From Thysanoteuthis rhombus (taxonomy: Eukaryota > Mollusca > Cephalopoda > Oegopsida > Thysanoteuthidae): 64,000 nt of DNA. Made by a program: the position numbers and the translations under genes. Shown one piece after another: positions 24,062 to 36,026 of this stretch. Below the pieces are notes generated by a model. The model saw only the letters and a program-made list of their open reading frames with translations. It made no database searches and had not been told where the DNA came from. The stretch spans positions 58,395,538-58,459,537 of the forward strand of contig OY735212.1 of NCBI GenBank assembly GCA_963457665.1, given 5' to 3'. The first letter of the stretch is position 1. Each line of letters starts with the position of its first letter.

Positions 24062-24454
24062 ATGTTCAGGAGATAATTATATATTTTTGTGTCCAGAAAG
24101 TAATTATGCATTTCACTGCTATAAATTTTAAGTCAACCAAATGAAACATGACTGAGGTTAAACGATATGAAACAACACCCAGATTTAGTTCATCATCCCT
24201 TCTATCTGGGAACATGTCGTTCAGTGTATAGTAAAGTTTAACCCCATGGAGGATAGAGACTTTAAAGAGCAACAAATCCGCCATTGTTGATTGTATGAAT
24301 TTCAAAAAGGTAGTAGAGCTTTACAGGCAATGAGAAACATTTGTGAATTGTATCTTGATGCAGCTGTGGTTTAAAAGTTTAAAGCGGTGATTGTATCTTG
24401 AAAATGCGTAATTACTCTGCAAACACAAATATACATAATTACTTTCCAAACACT
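24062..24454. mobile_element. MITE copy 2 with doubled (nested) inverted ends
   Basis: Same family as 10562-10893 (shared ACACCCAGATTTAGTTCAT and GGAGGATAGAGACTTTAAAG). The inner ends are TGTGTCCAGAAAGTAATTAT (about 24091) and, at 24405-24427, the inverted TGCGTAATTACTCTGC. A second, outer pair lies at 24062-24084 (TGTTCAGGAGATAATTATAT) and 24431-24454 (ATACATAATTACTTTCCAAA). The same terminal motif thus occurs twice at each end. Confidence 0.7.
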
Positions 24455-25088
24455 CAAATATTACTAATGCAGAGTAGCATTGTCATATAATTGCTATCAT
24501 ATATAAACACTTATAACAATGGTTTAAAATTCTACTTAATTTGCAAGTCATAACTGTTGTATTTGATTCGATTTGTATATAGAAAAATAAACGAATTAAA
24601 AAATATATGCAAATGCATGCATTATTCTTGCCTGGGTTGATCTTGATTTCTCAGTGTCCAAATGAACACTTCAATGAACACTTATTATTTTGATTTGAAA
24701 ATCTACTTGATTTGCAAGTCAATTGCCTTCAAGTAAAATCCTATTTGCTCGAGCAGATTTTTCCTAATAGAATTCTAAAATTGAAAGATATAATAATAAA
24801 TCTAATTTGAAGAAATGAAAAACACTCTATACTCATTTCGATCTTGTTATCCAGCTGATAATCTCATTCTAACAATTTGCTGATTTGAAAGATGCCATCA
24901 CTTACAGTGTCACATATAAATGAGTGCCCATCCCCAGCACTTTAAATTTCCTCTAAACCAAACAGAGCAGGATTTTGTAATTTCTAGTCGAACATTACAC
25001 AATCCGAACGGATATTAACAGGTGTTATTTATGACCAAACTCTACAGCATTGGAACTCTGTTGCCAAAATTATTTTTTCATGGGGGTT
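24455..25088. other. Unassigned A+T-rich sequence
   Basis: The word ATTTGCAAGTCA recurs at about 24540 and 24710 within similar text, suggesting an old local duplication. No gene seen. Confidence 0.5.
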
Positions 25089-25553
25089 TAATCATCCCAT
25101 TGATTCTGAAACAAAGTGTATACAAACAATGCATCCTCCTGATAGTCACCTATGGAGATGTAACATGGAACCCAACCAAAAGAATGACCTGCAGATTGAG
25201 AAGCATACAATGTCTACATGAGAGAATCATTTTCAACCTCACATGGAGAGATCACAAGACAACACAATATATCTGGGAGAAAATAGGAGTCTTAGAAATC
25301 ATAGAACCCATTGGAAACGGGCTGGTCATATTGCAAAAATGGCTGACAACCGATGGACAGTATAACTCACAACATGGATCCTCAGAGATCATATGCACAA
25401 TCGAGGCCGGCAGAATACAAGTTGGAGAGACAAATTAGACAGATTCAAAAAGTATTGGCTCTACAACGCCCATGGTAGAGATAGGTTTAGCGAATCCTTG
25501 GGAAGGTCAATGTACAACAATGGATAATAAAAGACTGATGATGATGATGATGA
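25089..25553 (+). mobile_element. RTE-like LINE, 5'-truncated copy
   Basis: C-terminal domain codons: YKQCILLIVTYGDVTWNPT, then LHERIIFNLTWRDHKTTQY, VLEIIEPIG, and in a shifted frame the RWADNR-like and FKKYWL-like segments. Ends AATAAAAGACTGATGATGAT. The Leu-Lys-Trp-Arg-Trp-Ala-Gly-His codons are frameshifted near 25316. Confidence 0.85.
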
Positions 25554-27318
25554 CTCATTTCTGGACGGCAAAATATTCATATATATCCAGATGTGTCAGT
25601 GTTGAGTGAAATGTTGAAGGAAGCTAAAAAAAGAATCATGTGAATGCAGTAAGCCCTGAATTGAGCTTTGTAACTTGGTCCTGACTTTAAAGTGCACAGA
25701 ATTTTCCTGACTATTCTGGTAAGGGAATAGTTTTAATTTCCCGTGTGATGATAAAAACTGTTTTTCAATATGTAATGCTCTATGCATTTTATACCATGTC
25801 ATTGCCAATGGATCGTCATTTCCATTTTTGGATTCACTAAAATTATTCCTGGTGGTGTAACAATATTTCCATCATACAAAGGGGGTAAATTTTGAATGCT
25901 GTCAGGTATTTCAGAGATTGTTGTAAAGAAGATGTCAGTGAATTAGATGTAGCTTGCTCAGTAAAGGACCATGTAAAAATATGATGGCTGACCTTCTCAT
26001 TTTTCCTGAATGACCTTGAACCAAATTCACAATGATGTACTTTGAATTTATGTGCATACATATATATTTATACATGTGTGTATGTATATATATTTATAAA
26101 CATATTGGTAAAATTGACTGATCAAAGTCCTAGAGAGTTGACTTAATCATTGCAATCAGTCATATTTTCAAATTTGAGAATTCAGAAGGCCTTATTGAGA
26201 GGGAAGGTAAAGCAGAAAGAAATGAATAATGACATAATTTCAGGATACATATTCTTTCAGCATAGAATTTAGTTAAATATAACATTCTTTTCCAATTTTA
26301 TTTAAGTCAAAAGAAATCTGTTTGTACAAAAGCTAAAATAGCTTAAAAACTTATTTAAGTTATTCAAGCACCAGATTAGAATTTGATAATGAAGCAGCCA
26401 GTTTTGTTTTGTTATTCATATCATCTTGATAACAATCATGATTTATGTAACATATAAAATGATACTAGAATCTAATTTATAATTTCATTTGTTTAATTTT
26501 TCATTCATTTTTGTCCCAATTCATTTAAACACTTATTTAAACTTCTATGTCTTTTTTTGAGATTTTCCAATGTCTGCTTTGTTTAAAGATAAGTAGTTTG
26601 GAGATTAATTTAAGTGTCCTCCCTACAAATTTCCCCATTTGTCAAATGATGAGACTGCAGCCACAAGCCAGAAACATCTTTGAATTTCAAGCATATCAAA
26701 GAAGCCATTAAACAAAAAAGTATCCACTAGAACAAAAATGGAACAAGAAAGAAAAATAACAAATCATTTTTGTTAGTGTTTGAGACAAACAAATTTTGGG
26801 GAAAAAAAATTCCTGTGTGAAATCGTCCATCAGCAAAAGCTGAATTTTCAGGAGAATAAAACAAAATCTTTTTCTTTTTTTTTTTCATTCAATCATTCTT
26901 TCATGGATAGATTAAGTTTTCATAAAACTCCCTGATGTTGCTAGTATGTTCATTTTATGTCACCCGCAAAGATATTTGTTAGAAATGTCAAGCTAGAAAT
27001 ATAGTGGGAACTCCCAAAATATCAAAATTTTTTGTATTGCCATGAAATTCTTTCAGTCTTTTTTGTAGCAATTGGCAAGTTTGCCCTAGAAAAAGAAGTA
27101 GGCAATACTATTTGAAGATGGAATAAAGAAAAAAATATATTCGTTAAATCAAAGGATCTAATCTGATTATTTAAATAAAATCCATTTCTTAAAAGTACTG
27201 AAAACAATATCATTAATTTCACAATTGTCATCTTCTTTACTGATCACACAAGAGAAAATATTTCTTCTCTTGCAAAAATCACTGTATTAGTACATCTGAC
27301 TTTTTATGCATGTACAAT
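25554..27318. other. Unassigned A+T-rich sequence
   Basis: No supported gene. Short open frames at 25596-26061 and 27022-27231 have no recognisable domain. The A+T content is among the highest in the window. Confidence 0.5.
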
Positions 27319-27420
27319 CAGTGGCAGGCCTACAGTTGGTGTCACCCGGTGCAGTAAATCATGGTGTCATAGCTCCCTCCTTCCACAACTTTCTCTCTTC
27401 CCAGGACATCCAGAATTTAG
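27319..27420 (+). mobile_element. Possible transposon terminus (GTGTCACCCGGTGC type)
   Basis: CAGTGGCAGGCCTACAGTTG followed by GTGTCACCCGGTGCAGTAAA resembles ends of common hAT-like elements in animals. The partner end was not found. Confidence 0.35.
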
Positions 27421-27765
27421 GTGATCTTTTGTACTAATACTATTCATTATTCATCATGATTCATCCAATATCTTTCGATAACATATGCTTAAAAATGAAT
27501 TGAGAACTTTTAGAGATATTGTGTGAACATTCATGAATCTTAGCATCATACAATCGTGGAAGGAAAATGCGTAATGATGTGTTCAATAGAACACATGCTG
27601 AGTGCAGTAGTGAGAAAAGTAATGTTATCAGTCAGGTTTTGTGAGTTCATTTCATTCTGGGTCTTCTATTATACCATTGTACTAGAGTTGATTCGGTCTA
27701 ACAAATACAGACGCACTTTCATACTAGTGTCAGAGTCCAGATCAATACAAATTCAAACAGGTCCA

Positions 27766-28215
27766 GTGAGTCATTCAATAGAAACCATCACATGTACAAT
27801 GACTTTTGGCAGTATGCTGTGCTGGAGGTGATCAGTTGAAAAATTGTAAAAAAAAGTGACAAATGAAGTTATTTCTCCATATTTTTCTCAGGCGACGATT
27901 ACCGAAAGAAAAGTCCGAGTTTTAAAAAAAACATGAACGCAAGCTAATAGATCAATTTAGCAAAACTTACATTGTAAATTGAACGCCTCTCTGAAAATCT
28001 ATTTGAGGGGGATGTAATTTAAAAAAAGATTTTTTTCTAGACATAATAAGGAGCAAATGTTGGAAACTTCAGCCTTCGAGTTCCATCGGTGTAACCTGCA
28101 TGAGTGATACGTATATAGCCAGATAGCTAGTTAGCTAGGCAGACCTACTTGAAAACTGAAGAAACTTTTGTTGAGAGTTTCATTGAGAGTTTTGGTTGAC
28201 GGTTTCTAACCCTTG
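27766..28215 (+). repeat. Family A repeat (near full length)
   Basis: CAGGTCCAGTGAGTCATTCA, AATAGAAACCATCA, GGTGATCAGTTGAAAAATTG, AATTGAACGCCTCTCTG, TTTTTTTCTAGACATAATAA and CGAGTTCCATCGGTGTAAC, ending GGTTGACGGTTTCTA. The outer ends TAGAAACCATCA and TGACGGTTTCTA are inverted matches at 11 of 12 positions. Confidence 0.75.
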
Positions 28216-28469
28216 ACCTCGTAAATCATTGTCAAACAATGCAAGGTCTTTGATGGCATTTATCAGAGCAACTGAGTTATTAGTGGTGCCCATCTTCTCT
28301 CCAAGTTACATGCAACGGGTTGGGCTGAGTGACATGCTACCAGCAGTAAGGAGGAATCACTGACTTGACAGGTTTCTTCACGTAATAATGTCATGGTTCT
28401 ACACCTCCGGCCAACATTGATCATCATGGCACTTGTCTGTGACTATTAAAGATAAGAACAATAGATTCA

Positions 28470-28865
28470 TACCACTAAAATTATCTAAAAATCTATCTAA
28501 AAGGATCTGGAGAAATACCAGCAGAAGATTTGGGTATTGTTGGTCCAACCAGCCAAGTCAGCTACAGATTTTTCTCTCTTTGTTCGTCTGTGTGTCTGTC
28601 CTTGTATGAGTACTCCAATAGGCACCATCTAAAAATGATTTTTTTTCTTTCAAAAAAGTGGTTTTTGGATCTTTATAGTTATGTTAGACCTCCTAACAAA
28701 ACCAAAATCTTGTGCTAGTATTTTTTAGATAATTTTATATAACAGATCAATTTTTATTTGTGATTTTAGATAATTTTTTAGATAATCATTCCTGGTTATT
28801 CATTCATGCAAGGCACGGATAATTTGCTTTCAATCTTTAATTAAATCGAACGGAACTTTTGGCTA
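28470..28865 (+). repeat. Family B repeat (longest copy)
   Basis: The left edge CTAAAATTATCTAAAAATC and the right segments TTTTTTAGATAATTTTATAT and TTTTAGATAATTTTTTAGAT are inverted. The interior has AACCAGCCAAGTCAGCTACA, TGAGTACTCCAATAGGCACC and a hydrophobic-looking but non-coding T-rich stretch. Likely a non-autonomous element with long A/T-rich inverted ends. Confidence 0.6.
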
Positions 28866-29159
28866 ACCGATCACAATGAGAAATAGAAAAATTGTATTCT
28901 GTTTATGGATTTCATTTTCTGATCTATTGTCATTTAAACCATGTGCCAGAGAGAGAGGAAATTATCTCTCCTTCTTGAATTCAATAACATGATTCAATCC
29001 ATCTTCAAATATCATAGGTTGATAAACCCTAACAAAATCTTGCAAAGCTTTCTAAGAATTTATGATATGTTCAATAGTTAATACTAAAATAGTTCTGTTT
29101 TATTCATTGCATTAGATTTTGTGACATCATTATGTTTTTAAAATATGAACTATAAAGCC

Positions 29160-29455
29160 AGGAACAGGAAAAAAATTGCAAAATTCAATGCTGCTGGACA
29201 CAAACTAAGGGACCGATTAAACATGAACTTCAATAGCAAATTGAAACCGTCACTATAAACATTTTGAATGGGAGATTTAGAAAAAAGTTTTTTAGACACA
29301 ATAACGAGAAAATGTTCAAATTTCAAGCCCTCTAGCTCCAATGGTTCAGTCTGTATGTGTGGCATATAGCTAGCCAGTCATCCAGACTAACTTAAAAAGT
29401 GAAGAAACCTCTGTTGACAGGTTTTGTATCAGTTATGGTTAATGCTTTCTTTAAA
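29160..29455 (+). repeat. Family A repeat, 5'-truncated
   Basis: Begins at TGCTGCTGGACACAAACTAA. Continues with AATTGAAACCGTCACTATAA, TTTAGACACAATAACGAG, CTAGCTCCAATGGTTCAGTC and ACTTAAAAAGTGAAGAAACC. Confidence 0.7.
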
Positions 29456-30589
29456 TAAGCACACTACTAATGATAATAAGCCACAAATAGATAAACTGGA
29501 AGATTGGGGCCTTCATCATATCCATAGCAGACTTGGCTTCCACTAAAGACTTAGTGTCTCTCATAAAAATTGACTCGTCTCAAAATGAATAGCTTCAATT
29601 TCCAGTATGCTTCCATTCAATAATATATCCCAAATCACTGATCAGTTGATGGATCTATAGCCATTGATTTTAGATCTAAAAATAAACTTTATAAGTTAGG
29701 TCAACACTTTTCTCACTGGTTCTTATTTTGGAATTGGTTACAGACTCTATCACGGAACCACCAATTGCCAGTAAATGCAGGCGTCCAATTCCAATTTAAA
29801 GTCATTCAAGTAGAGTGTGATTTGCAAAGTTCTGGCAGCACCAAACCAGTCATTCCAACATCATTTTATAATCACCATTTTTGTCCAAGAACATAAATTT
29901 GGTCCCTAGTTTCAAAGGATGAAAATAGATTACCGAAAGAACTGTTACATGAGATTTTAGTTGAAACATTTTTTAACTTTCTGATATATTAGGTGCATTG
30001 GTGTGCTGACAGTGTGGCCTGCCCTGGGGGACATCATCAGAAGGGTGATATGATAATGTTTTGGCAGCGTGAAAATTCAACATTTATTGCTATTTGGCTA
30101 TTGTGATTTTAGTGATTCTTTAGCTATTTTTAGATAAATCTAACCATTCTAATTATCAAAAATGGCCATGATAAAGCTAGCAGTTTTTTAGCACATTTTG
30201 GTATTTTCTGACATCTTTTTTAGGTTGATTTAGCATGGAAATTGTCTGAGTTGACAGCTCTGAGGGTGGCACTTTGAGTTACCACCCCTAGCGACACCAA
30301 CTCAAGGAATGCCACTTGATGTACAGGATTTCCCATTGTTGAATACACACTATAGAGCAGTTTCATTTTGCAGAAAACTTTTGCACAGATCTAATATTAG
30401 AGTTTCAACCCACTTTCTTTTTTTTTTCACATCCGATGACTGGAGCAAATTGCAACAATAATATTTCATTAAGTATTTCATTGAATTGTTCCGAATCGTT
30501 CACTGAACTGAATCAAAATTCTGCTTTTAAAAGAATATCTGTACATCACATGAAGCAATCATTATAGCTTGTATGGTCTACCAGAACAT
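29456..30589. other. Unassigned; decayed repeats likely
   Basis: GC-richer words at 30005-30040 and 30265-30310 could be transposon remains. GCTATTTGGCTATTGTG at about 30090 resembles the sequence right of the inverted pair at 20990. No gene supported. Confidence 0.4.
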
Positions 30590-30800
30590 ATCATCTGAAA
30601 AATTATCAAAAAATATAGATCTTTAATCTGAAAAAAAATTTTAAAATACCAGCACAAGATTTAGGCATTGTTGGTTGAAAGTGACCCTAGAGACTCAAAA
30701 AAGCACTTTTTTGGAAAAACAATGTAGGCATTTTTAGATGGTATCTAGTGGTGTACTCATGCAAATTTTTAAGACTGTAGCCCCAAAAATGTAACCTGGA
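30590..30800 (-). repeat. Family B repeat
   Basis: Reverse words: AATTATCAAAAAATATAGAT, CCAGCACAAGATTTAGGCAT, GCACTTTTTTGGAAAAACAA, TTTTAGATGGTATCTAGTGG and GTACTCATGCAAATTTTTAA. Confidence 0.6.
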
Positions 30801-30844
30801 GTGTCACAAGACACACACACACACAGGGTGATGAGAATGAAGAA

Positions 30845-31225
30845 TCTAATGCCCACTTGTCTAGTAGTACTATATTAGGCCACACCATCTGAGATTGCTT
30901 TGAATCCTACAACATTGTCTCTGAGTTTTTTTTATAAATAAGAAAGCCAACTCTGCTTTGTTTTCCTTTTTCTTTTCATAGTGATATTGAAGATGTTTGC
31001 TGTTCAATTAGTTCTTCTCTAGATATTCTCATTTTGCTCATACTGATTAAGTCTGAGAGTTTTTTTATCTAAATTTCCTGATTGGTTGGGTGCACATCTG
31101 TTTAGAGTGGTTTGACATTGCAGGTGGCAATGTTAGGATAGTTGCTCTTGGAGCACATCACCCCAACCAAAAGCAAGTGATTTGATTGGGCCTTTTGAGA
31201 CAGTTGGCCCAGCAGGAACGGTTGT
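30845..31225 (-). mobile_element. RTE-like LINE, inverted 5' endonuclease part
   Basis: Minus-strand codons resemble the N-terminal AP-endonuclease of RTE elements: CNVKTTLN-like at about 31110-31140, GNLDKKT, LNQYEQNEN, then RDNVVGFKAISDGVA near 30890-30930. The plus-strand element beginning about 31230 opens with the endonuclease codons that should follow immediately (QLAKAYKLNIIQVHA). The two pieces therefore look like one insertion whose 5' part was inverted. Exact inversion point not resolved; frames are degraded. Confidence 0.6.
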
Positions 31226-31229
31226 TTTC

Positions 31230-33573
31230 TTGGTGATGTTCTTAGTGTTGTACAGCTTGCAAAGGCTTACAAACTGAACATCATTCAAGTTCACGCTGCC
31301 ATTTCGCAGTTACCCAATGAGGAGATAGACAACTTCTACAACGACTTGAATTCTATGCTCCAAGAAATCAAAAAAATATTTCTACATCATTATCGGAGAC
31401 TTCAACACCCATGTACAAAAAGGTAATGAAAAATGCATCAAGAAGTACTGATACAAAATGAGGAGAAAGAGGGATGAAGATCTTATTAATTTTGCAACAG
31501 CAAATGGGTTCAGAATCATGCACACCTTCTTTGAAAAGAAAGCCAATGAGAAGCGGATTTGAATCACAAAACCAAGAACAAAATAGACTATATCCTAGCA
31601 GATAAAGAGCCACACAGTCAGAGATATTTAGGTTCTGAATCAAGTCAATATAGGAGGTGACCACAGGATGATAAGATACAAAATTCAAATGAACACCAAG
31701 ATAGAATACAGGAAAATATTCCACACCAAACTGCAACCACTTAGCGTACAAAAAGATATGAACCACAAGAGAAGAGAACATAATCAAGCTCAGCAACAAT
31801 ATAACTTCCTTCATTGAAGTCACCACAATATTTGAGTTAAAGAGCACAGAAACCATAAGTAAACTCTCAAAAGAAACCAAGAATTTCATGGAAAATATAG
31901 AAACTTCTTGCCACCAACAACAATAGAAAAGATCAAAGCAATAAAAAAGAACTATACAAAAGGAACAAAGAGAAGATAAAAGAAAATATACCACAGTAGT
32001 CATTGAAAGCATTCCCGAAAAAGGTAGGGACCTAACAACGTTTAGGGACTGAAATGTTAAATGCACCAAGGAATCTTATAAAAATCCCTATTCCACCAAA
32101 CAAAGGACACAGAAAAATCAACAGGAAAAATGAGCTGATCAAACTGGATTTCCCAGAAGTTTCTCCGCAGAAAGTGAAGCAATCCATCAAACAAACAAAG
32201 CAAGTCAAAACCCCTGGACTGATGACATCAACACCGACCTTCTCAAAAAAAGCTTAACAAGTCACTAGGAAACAACAAAGTATATCTCAAACAAAGTATA
32301 GTCCCAGAAGATTGGAACACTGCAATCATGATGCTGTTATATAAAAATCAAAATCTAAAAGACCCCAACGATTACAGGCCAATAAGCGTACTCAAGTGCA
32401 TCAACAAACTTTTTACTAAAATGATTTACAACCAAATCACCAAAAATGTTAGATGAAAACCAACCATTGAAACAAGCTGGCTTCAGAAAAAGCAACTCAA
32501 ACATTAATCATCTCAATTTAGTAAACCAATAAGACTTCAAAAAGGCCTTTGATTCTGTTGAAATCCCCAAAGTCATTGGTGCAATAGTGCACCAAGGTGT
32601 AGAAAACATACAGGTCAGAGTACCTCAACATATCTATTGACACAGCAGTTCCTTCATCAGGCTACTTAAAGACTCTAAGCTGCATCTACTAGGAGTGGAA
32701 CCAGGTGATACCAGCTCACCAAAACAGCTTGCCTTGAGATGATCTTCTGAAACCCAGACTGAGAACACTAAAGAATCAGAAAAGACAGCAAGTACCCAAG
32801 TAATCTCTGATTTGATGACAACATCATCCTCTTTGCAAAAACCCATCAAAATCTCCAAATGATGCGAGATGGACTGAATGAAAAAAAGCAAGAAAGTTGG
32901 CCATCACATGAACTTCAGCAAAACAAATGTCATGTACAACAAAAATGTTGGGGTCAAAGACACAGCAATCAAAATCGCAGAGCTGAATAAAATAGACTGT
33001 TACATTTACATGAAACAACAAATTTCAATGAAATCCTCAAAAGAAGAAATTAAGCAAAGAATTACTTTGGGTCTGCAAGCATTTGGTACAGCAAGTTCAA
33101 TCTTCAAGAACAAGAAAATCTTATTGGTCCTAAAAAGAAAAGGGTACAATCAATGCATCATCCTGATAGTGACCCATGGATCAGAGGCATGAAACTTAAC
33201 CAAAAGACTGATCCTCAAACTGAGAAACATGCAACTTACACACAAGAGAATCATCCTCAACATCAAATGGAGAGATCACTAGGACAGCGCAGTATATTAG
33301 ACATAAGAGAGGAGAGCGAGACATCATAGAAACCATTAGAAAAGTCAAATTGCAATGGGCTGGTCATGTTGCAAGAATGGTATAACTACAGGACATCACA
33401 ACTCACAACATGGCTCCTAGGATAACACATGCGAAATCCTGGCCAGTTGATTATAAGATGGTAGAATGAACGATAAAATTTCAGATGTATTGGATCTACA
33501 ATGCCCACGATGGGGGAGGTATATATCCAACGACAGATGCTAAAAAGCTGCTGCTGCTGCTGATGATGATGAC
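31230..33573 (+). mobile_element. RTE-like LINE, longest copy (degraded)
   Basis: Domains in order. Endonuclease: KLNIIQVHA, then IIGDFNTHVQKG near 31390-31425 (the GDFN catalytic motif), INFATANGFRIMHTFF, and a GGDHRMIRYK segment. Linker. Reverse transcriptase: PEDWNTAIMMLLYKNQN, DPNDYRPISVLKCINKL, and a KAFDSVEI motif A near 32540. Then VGHHMNFSKTNVMYNKN, the GLQAFGTASSIFKN region and the C-terminal domain, with a GCTGCTGCTGCTGATGATG tail at 33546-33573. Many stops and shifts, so an old inactive copy. Clade (RTE) is inferred from domain layout and the short-repeat tail. Confidence 0.85.
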
Positions 33574-34319
33574 TGTCTCTCCATTTTAAATGACAATCAC
33601 CAGACGTCTGGTACAAACATGCAAATCTAATGTGTTGGTATTTTATTAATGTGATCGAAGAAAAAACTTTGTGAACTTTTTTCATTATTCTCCCATCATT
33701 TTATTTGAATCGTATTTAATATAAACTTTGTTTTTTCTTTCTCAATTTTTGTCTTCTTCTTGACAAATTTATTTTCAGAGTGACTGTATTTTGAAATCCA
33801 AATACCACACGCAAATTAACTCACAAAAATCGGCTCTGCCAAAGTTAGATTATTATAAAAGTTTTTTCAGTCAGAATTTTCTGTCTGTGGTTAATTTTCC
33901 GGATTATTTTTGCATTCAGCTCCTGAGCACATTATAGAAAGTCATGTTGTTTCATCTTGTTTTTCATTCTGAAAAAATACTTCAACTAAATTCATTGCAT
34001 GACTTTTAAGGTGAGCTGCACTTGCAGGCTCCACTGGGTTACATTTCACAGAAAACAATTTAAGTGCTGACTTTGAGAAATTGGCAAAAACTCTATTTGT
34101 AAAATTTTAAAAAATGTTTTGAATAATTACAAAAATGTTTCTTGCTTAAAATGAAAAAAAATTCTTAGATATCCTCAAAAGAACCTGGGAAATAATTTTT
34201 TCTCTCAGGCAGATATTTATAACCAAGGTTTATCACAAATAAGTGCTAATTCCTTGTACATTATCTCAAACATAGCCAATTCAATAAGTGACAGAAACCT
34301 CTCTCTTTCTGAAAACTGC
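33574..34319. other. Unassigned A+T-rich sequence
   Basis: No supported feature. Confidence 0.5.
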
Positions 34320-34900
34320 ATCATCATCATCATCATAATCAGCCTTTTAGCTTTTTCATTGGATGTAGACCTTTCCTAAGATCTGCCAGACCTCTTTATC
34401 ATTGTCATTGCAGAACTTTCTGAACTCGTCCAGTTAATCATGCTAGCTAAATCACTGCTGGCCACAGTTTCATATGATCTTTGGGGACTCATGTTGTGAA
34501 TCATAATGTCTAACATTCTTGCTGCATGACCAGCCCATTTCAATTTGAGTTTTTTATTAGTTTCTATACATCTATTTCATTCCCTAATAAACTGTGCTAT
34601 CTTGTGATCTCTCGATGTGATGTTGAGCATGATTCTCTTTTATGCATGCTGAATAGTTCTCTGTTTGAGGGGCAATCTTTTGATTGGTTTCCATGTTTCA
34701 GCTCCATAGGTGACTACCCAGAGGATGCATTAGTTGTTGATCCTTCCTTTTAGGACCAATGGGATTTTCTTGTTTTCGAAGGTTGAGCTTGCTCTATTGA
34801 AAACTTTCCAACCTAGAGTGATTCTTTGCTTGATTTCTTCTTCCTTCAAGGATTTCATGGAGATTCGTTATTCTCGGTAAATGTAGTGAGTTTTATCTAC
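34320..34900 (-). mobile_element. RTE-like LINE, 5'-truncated copy
   Basis: Minus strand: (ATG)n tail complement at 34320-34337, then the 3' UTR, the degenerate C-terminal domain and the codons for the ISMKS.KEEEIKQRITLG region (complement near 34820-34870), ending at the YIYLG-like codons about 34895. Some segments are deleted. Confidence 0.85.
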
Positions 34901-35531
34901 AGACAGGGCTCATGAAAATCTCAGAGTACTTTTGCAATTTAAGAATTCAGTGAAGTTAGAAAAATTAAATCTTTCTAGTTTCGAGTTTCAATTATGATTA
35001 CATTTTTTTAAAACCAATCATTTGTTCCTTGAGAAAGAATCCAAAATTTTTTTCCCAATTAAGAAAATGTATTACTGAAATTTGCTTAGCATATGAATAA
35101 CAGGATTCACGTACAGATGGTCATTATAAAAGCAATCAGATTGCAAGAGCACATTCTGTAACAATTAAAACTAAAGATTATTTTATAGAATTTTTCTACT
35201 TATTATTAGTCATACACCCAACAAGGAAAACTATCTTGCATGCAGTGTAATGTTTTGTATTAATTAGACTTCAATGTTTTTGTTCCTTGTGAATCTTGAT
35301 TGTACTATGTGTTTAAAAACTTTCAAAGATGTAAAGAAATCCAGTAGTTGATAAGTAGCAGCAGTGGAAGTATCAAAAACATTGTTTATATCCTATGATA
35401 TCATTATTGGATACCAAAAATTTTACAAGACTGCATTATTTTAGTTGAAGGAAATTTTGGAATTTTATGAGAACTCTATTCATGGCTAAAATGAACAAAT
35501 ATTGACAATCTTGAAAGCAAAACAAAGACCG
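34901..35531. other. Unassigned A+T-rich sequence
   Basis: No supported feature. Confidence 0.5.
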
Positions 35532-35720
35532 GTCTAGTTAGTAACTTAATAGAAACCATGATGTAACTAATATCTTTTAATCAATTACAAATTTGGAACA
35601 AGGGTTGATCAACGGATAAGTTACTTCTCTTGCCTTTTGTTGGGTATTGATCACTAAAGAAAGTCCCCAAAGAGAAAAAAAAAGCATGAATATGTTGTTG
35701 GGTCATGAAAAAGTCTGAAA
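35532..35720 (+). repeat. Family A repeat, 3'-truncated
   Basis: CCGGTCTAGTTAGTAACTTA, AATAGAAACCATGATG, GGTTGATCAACGGATAAG, TTTTGTTGGGTATTGATCAC. After it, 35720-35765 holds two ~21 bp units built on ACCAAACTTGACCCCA. Confidence 0.65.
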
Positions 35721-35903
35721 ACCAAGGGACCAAACTTGACCCCATCCCTACCAAACTTGACCCCACCCCCTGCTAGGGAGGGTAATAGAGTGAAATGCAA
35801 TTTTTTTTCTTTCATTAATTCTCTTATTTCTTTTTATTTGTACGATGTTTGTAACGTCGGAAGAGCAAGAGTGTGAAGCTTAATAATTCACAATCAGAAC
35901 TAC

Positions 35904-36026
35904 CTTCCCGACATTGTACCAAAAGGGCTTCTACTGTCCGTTGCTTTTTAGAGAGACTAAAATATTTTTGCATTTTTGTGCATCCGTAGTACACAGCACA
36001 TCCAAGATACAAAGCACCATATGCCA
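35904..36026 (-). CDS. Candidate host exon (unidentified protein)
   Basis: On the minus strand an acceptor TCTATTTCAG precedes 36026 and a donor AAG/GTAGTT follows 35904. The 123 nt between are open in a phase 1-1 frame reading AYGALYLGCAVYYGCTKM, then QKYFSLSKKQRTVEALLVQC and REG. Length divisible by three, balanced codon use and an amphipathic/hydrophobic start followed by a basic segment look like a real internal exon. It does not overlap any repeat family here. I do not recognise the protein. The frame also runs on past the donor for about 26 codons, so the donor choice is uncertain. The isolated position would require introns of many kilobases. Confidence 0.35.

Noticed and set aside
31368-32069. 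233-codon minus-strand ORF
   Set aside because: It lies antisense to the endonuclease/linker region of the degraded RTE copy. The plus strand shows ordered RTE motifs; the minus translation is Phe/Ser/Leu-rich with no domain.
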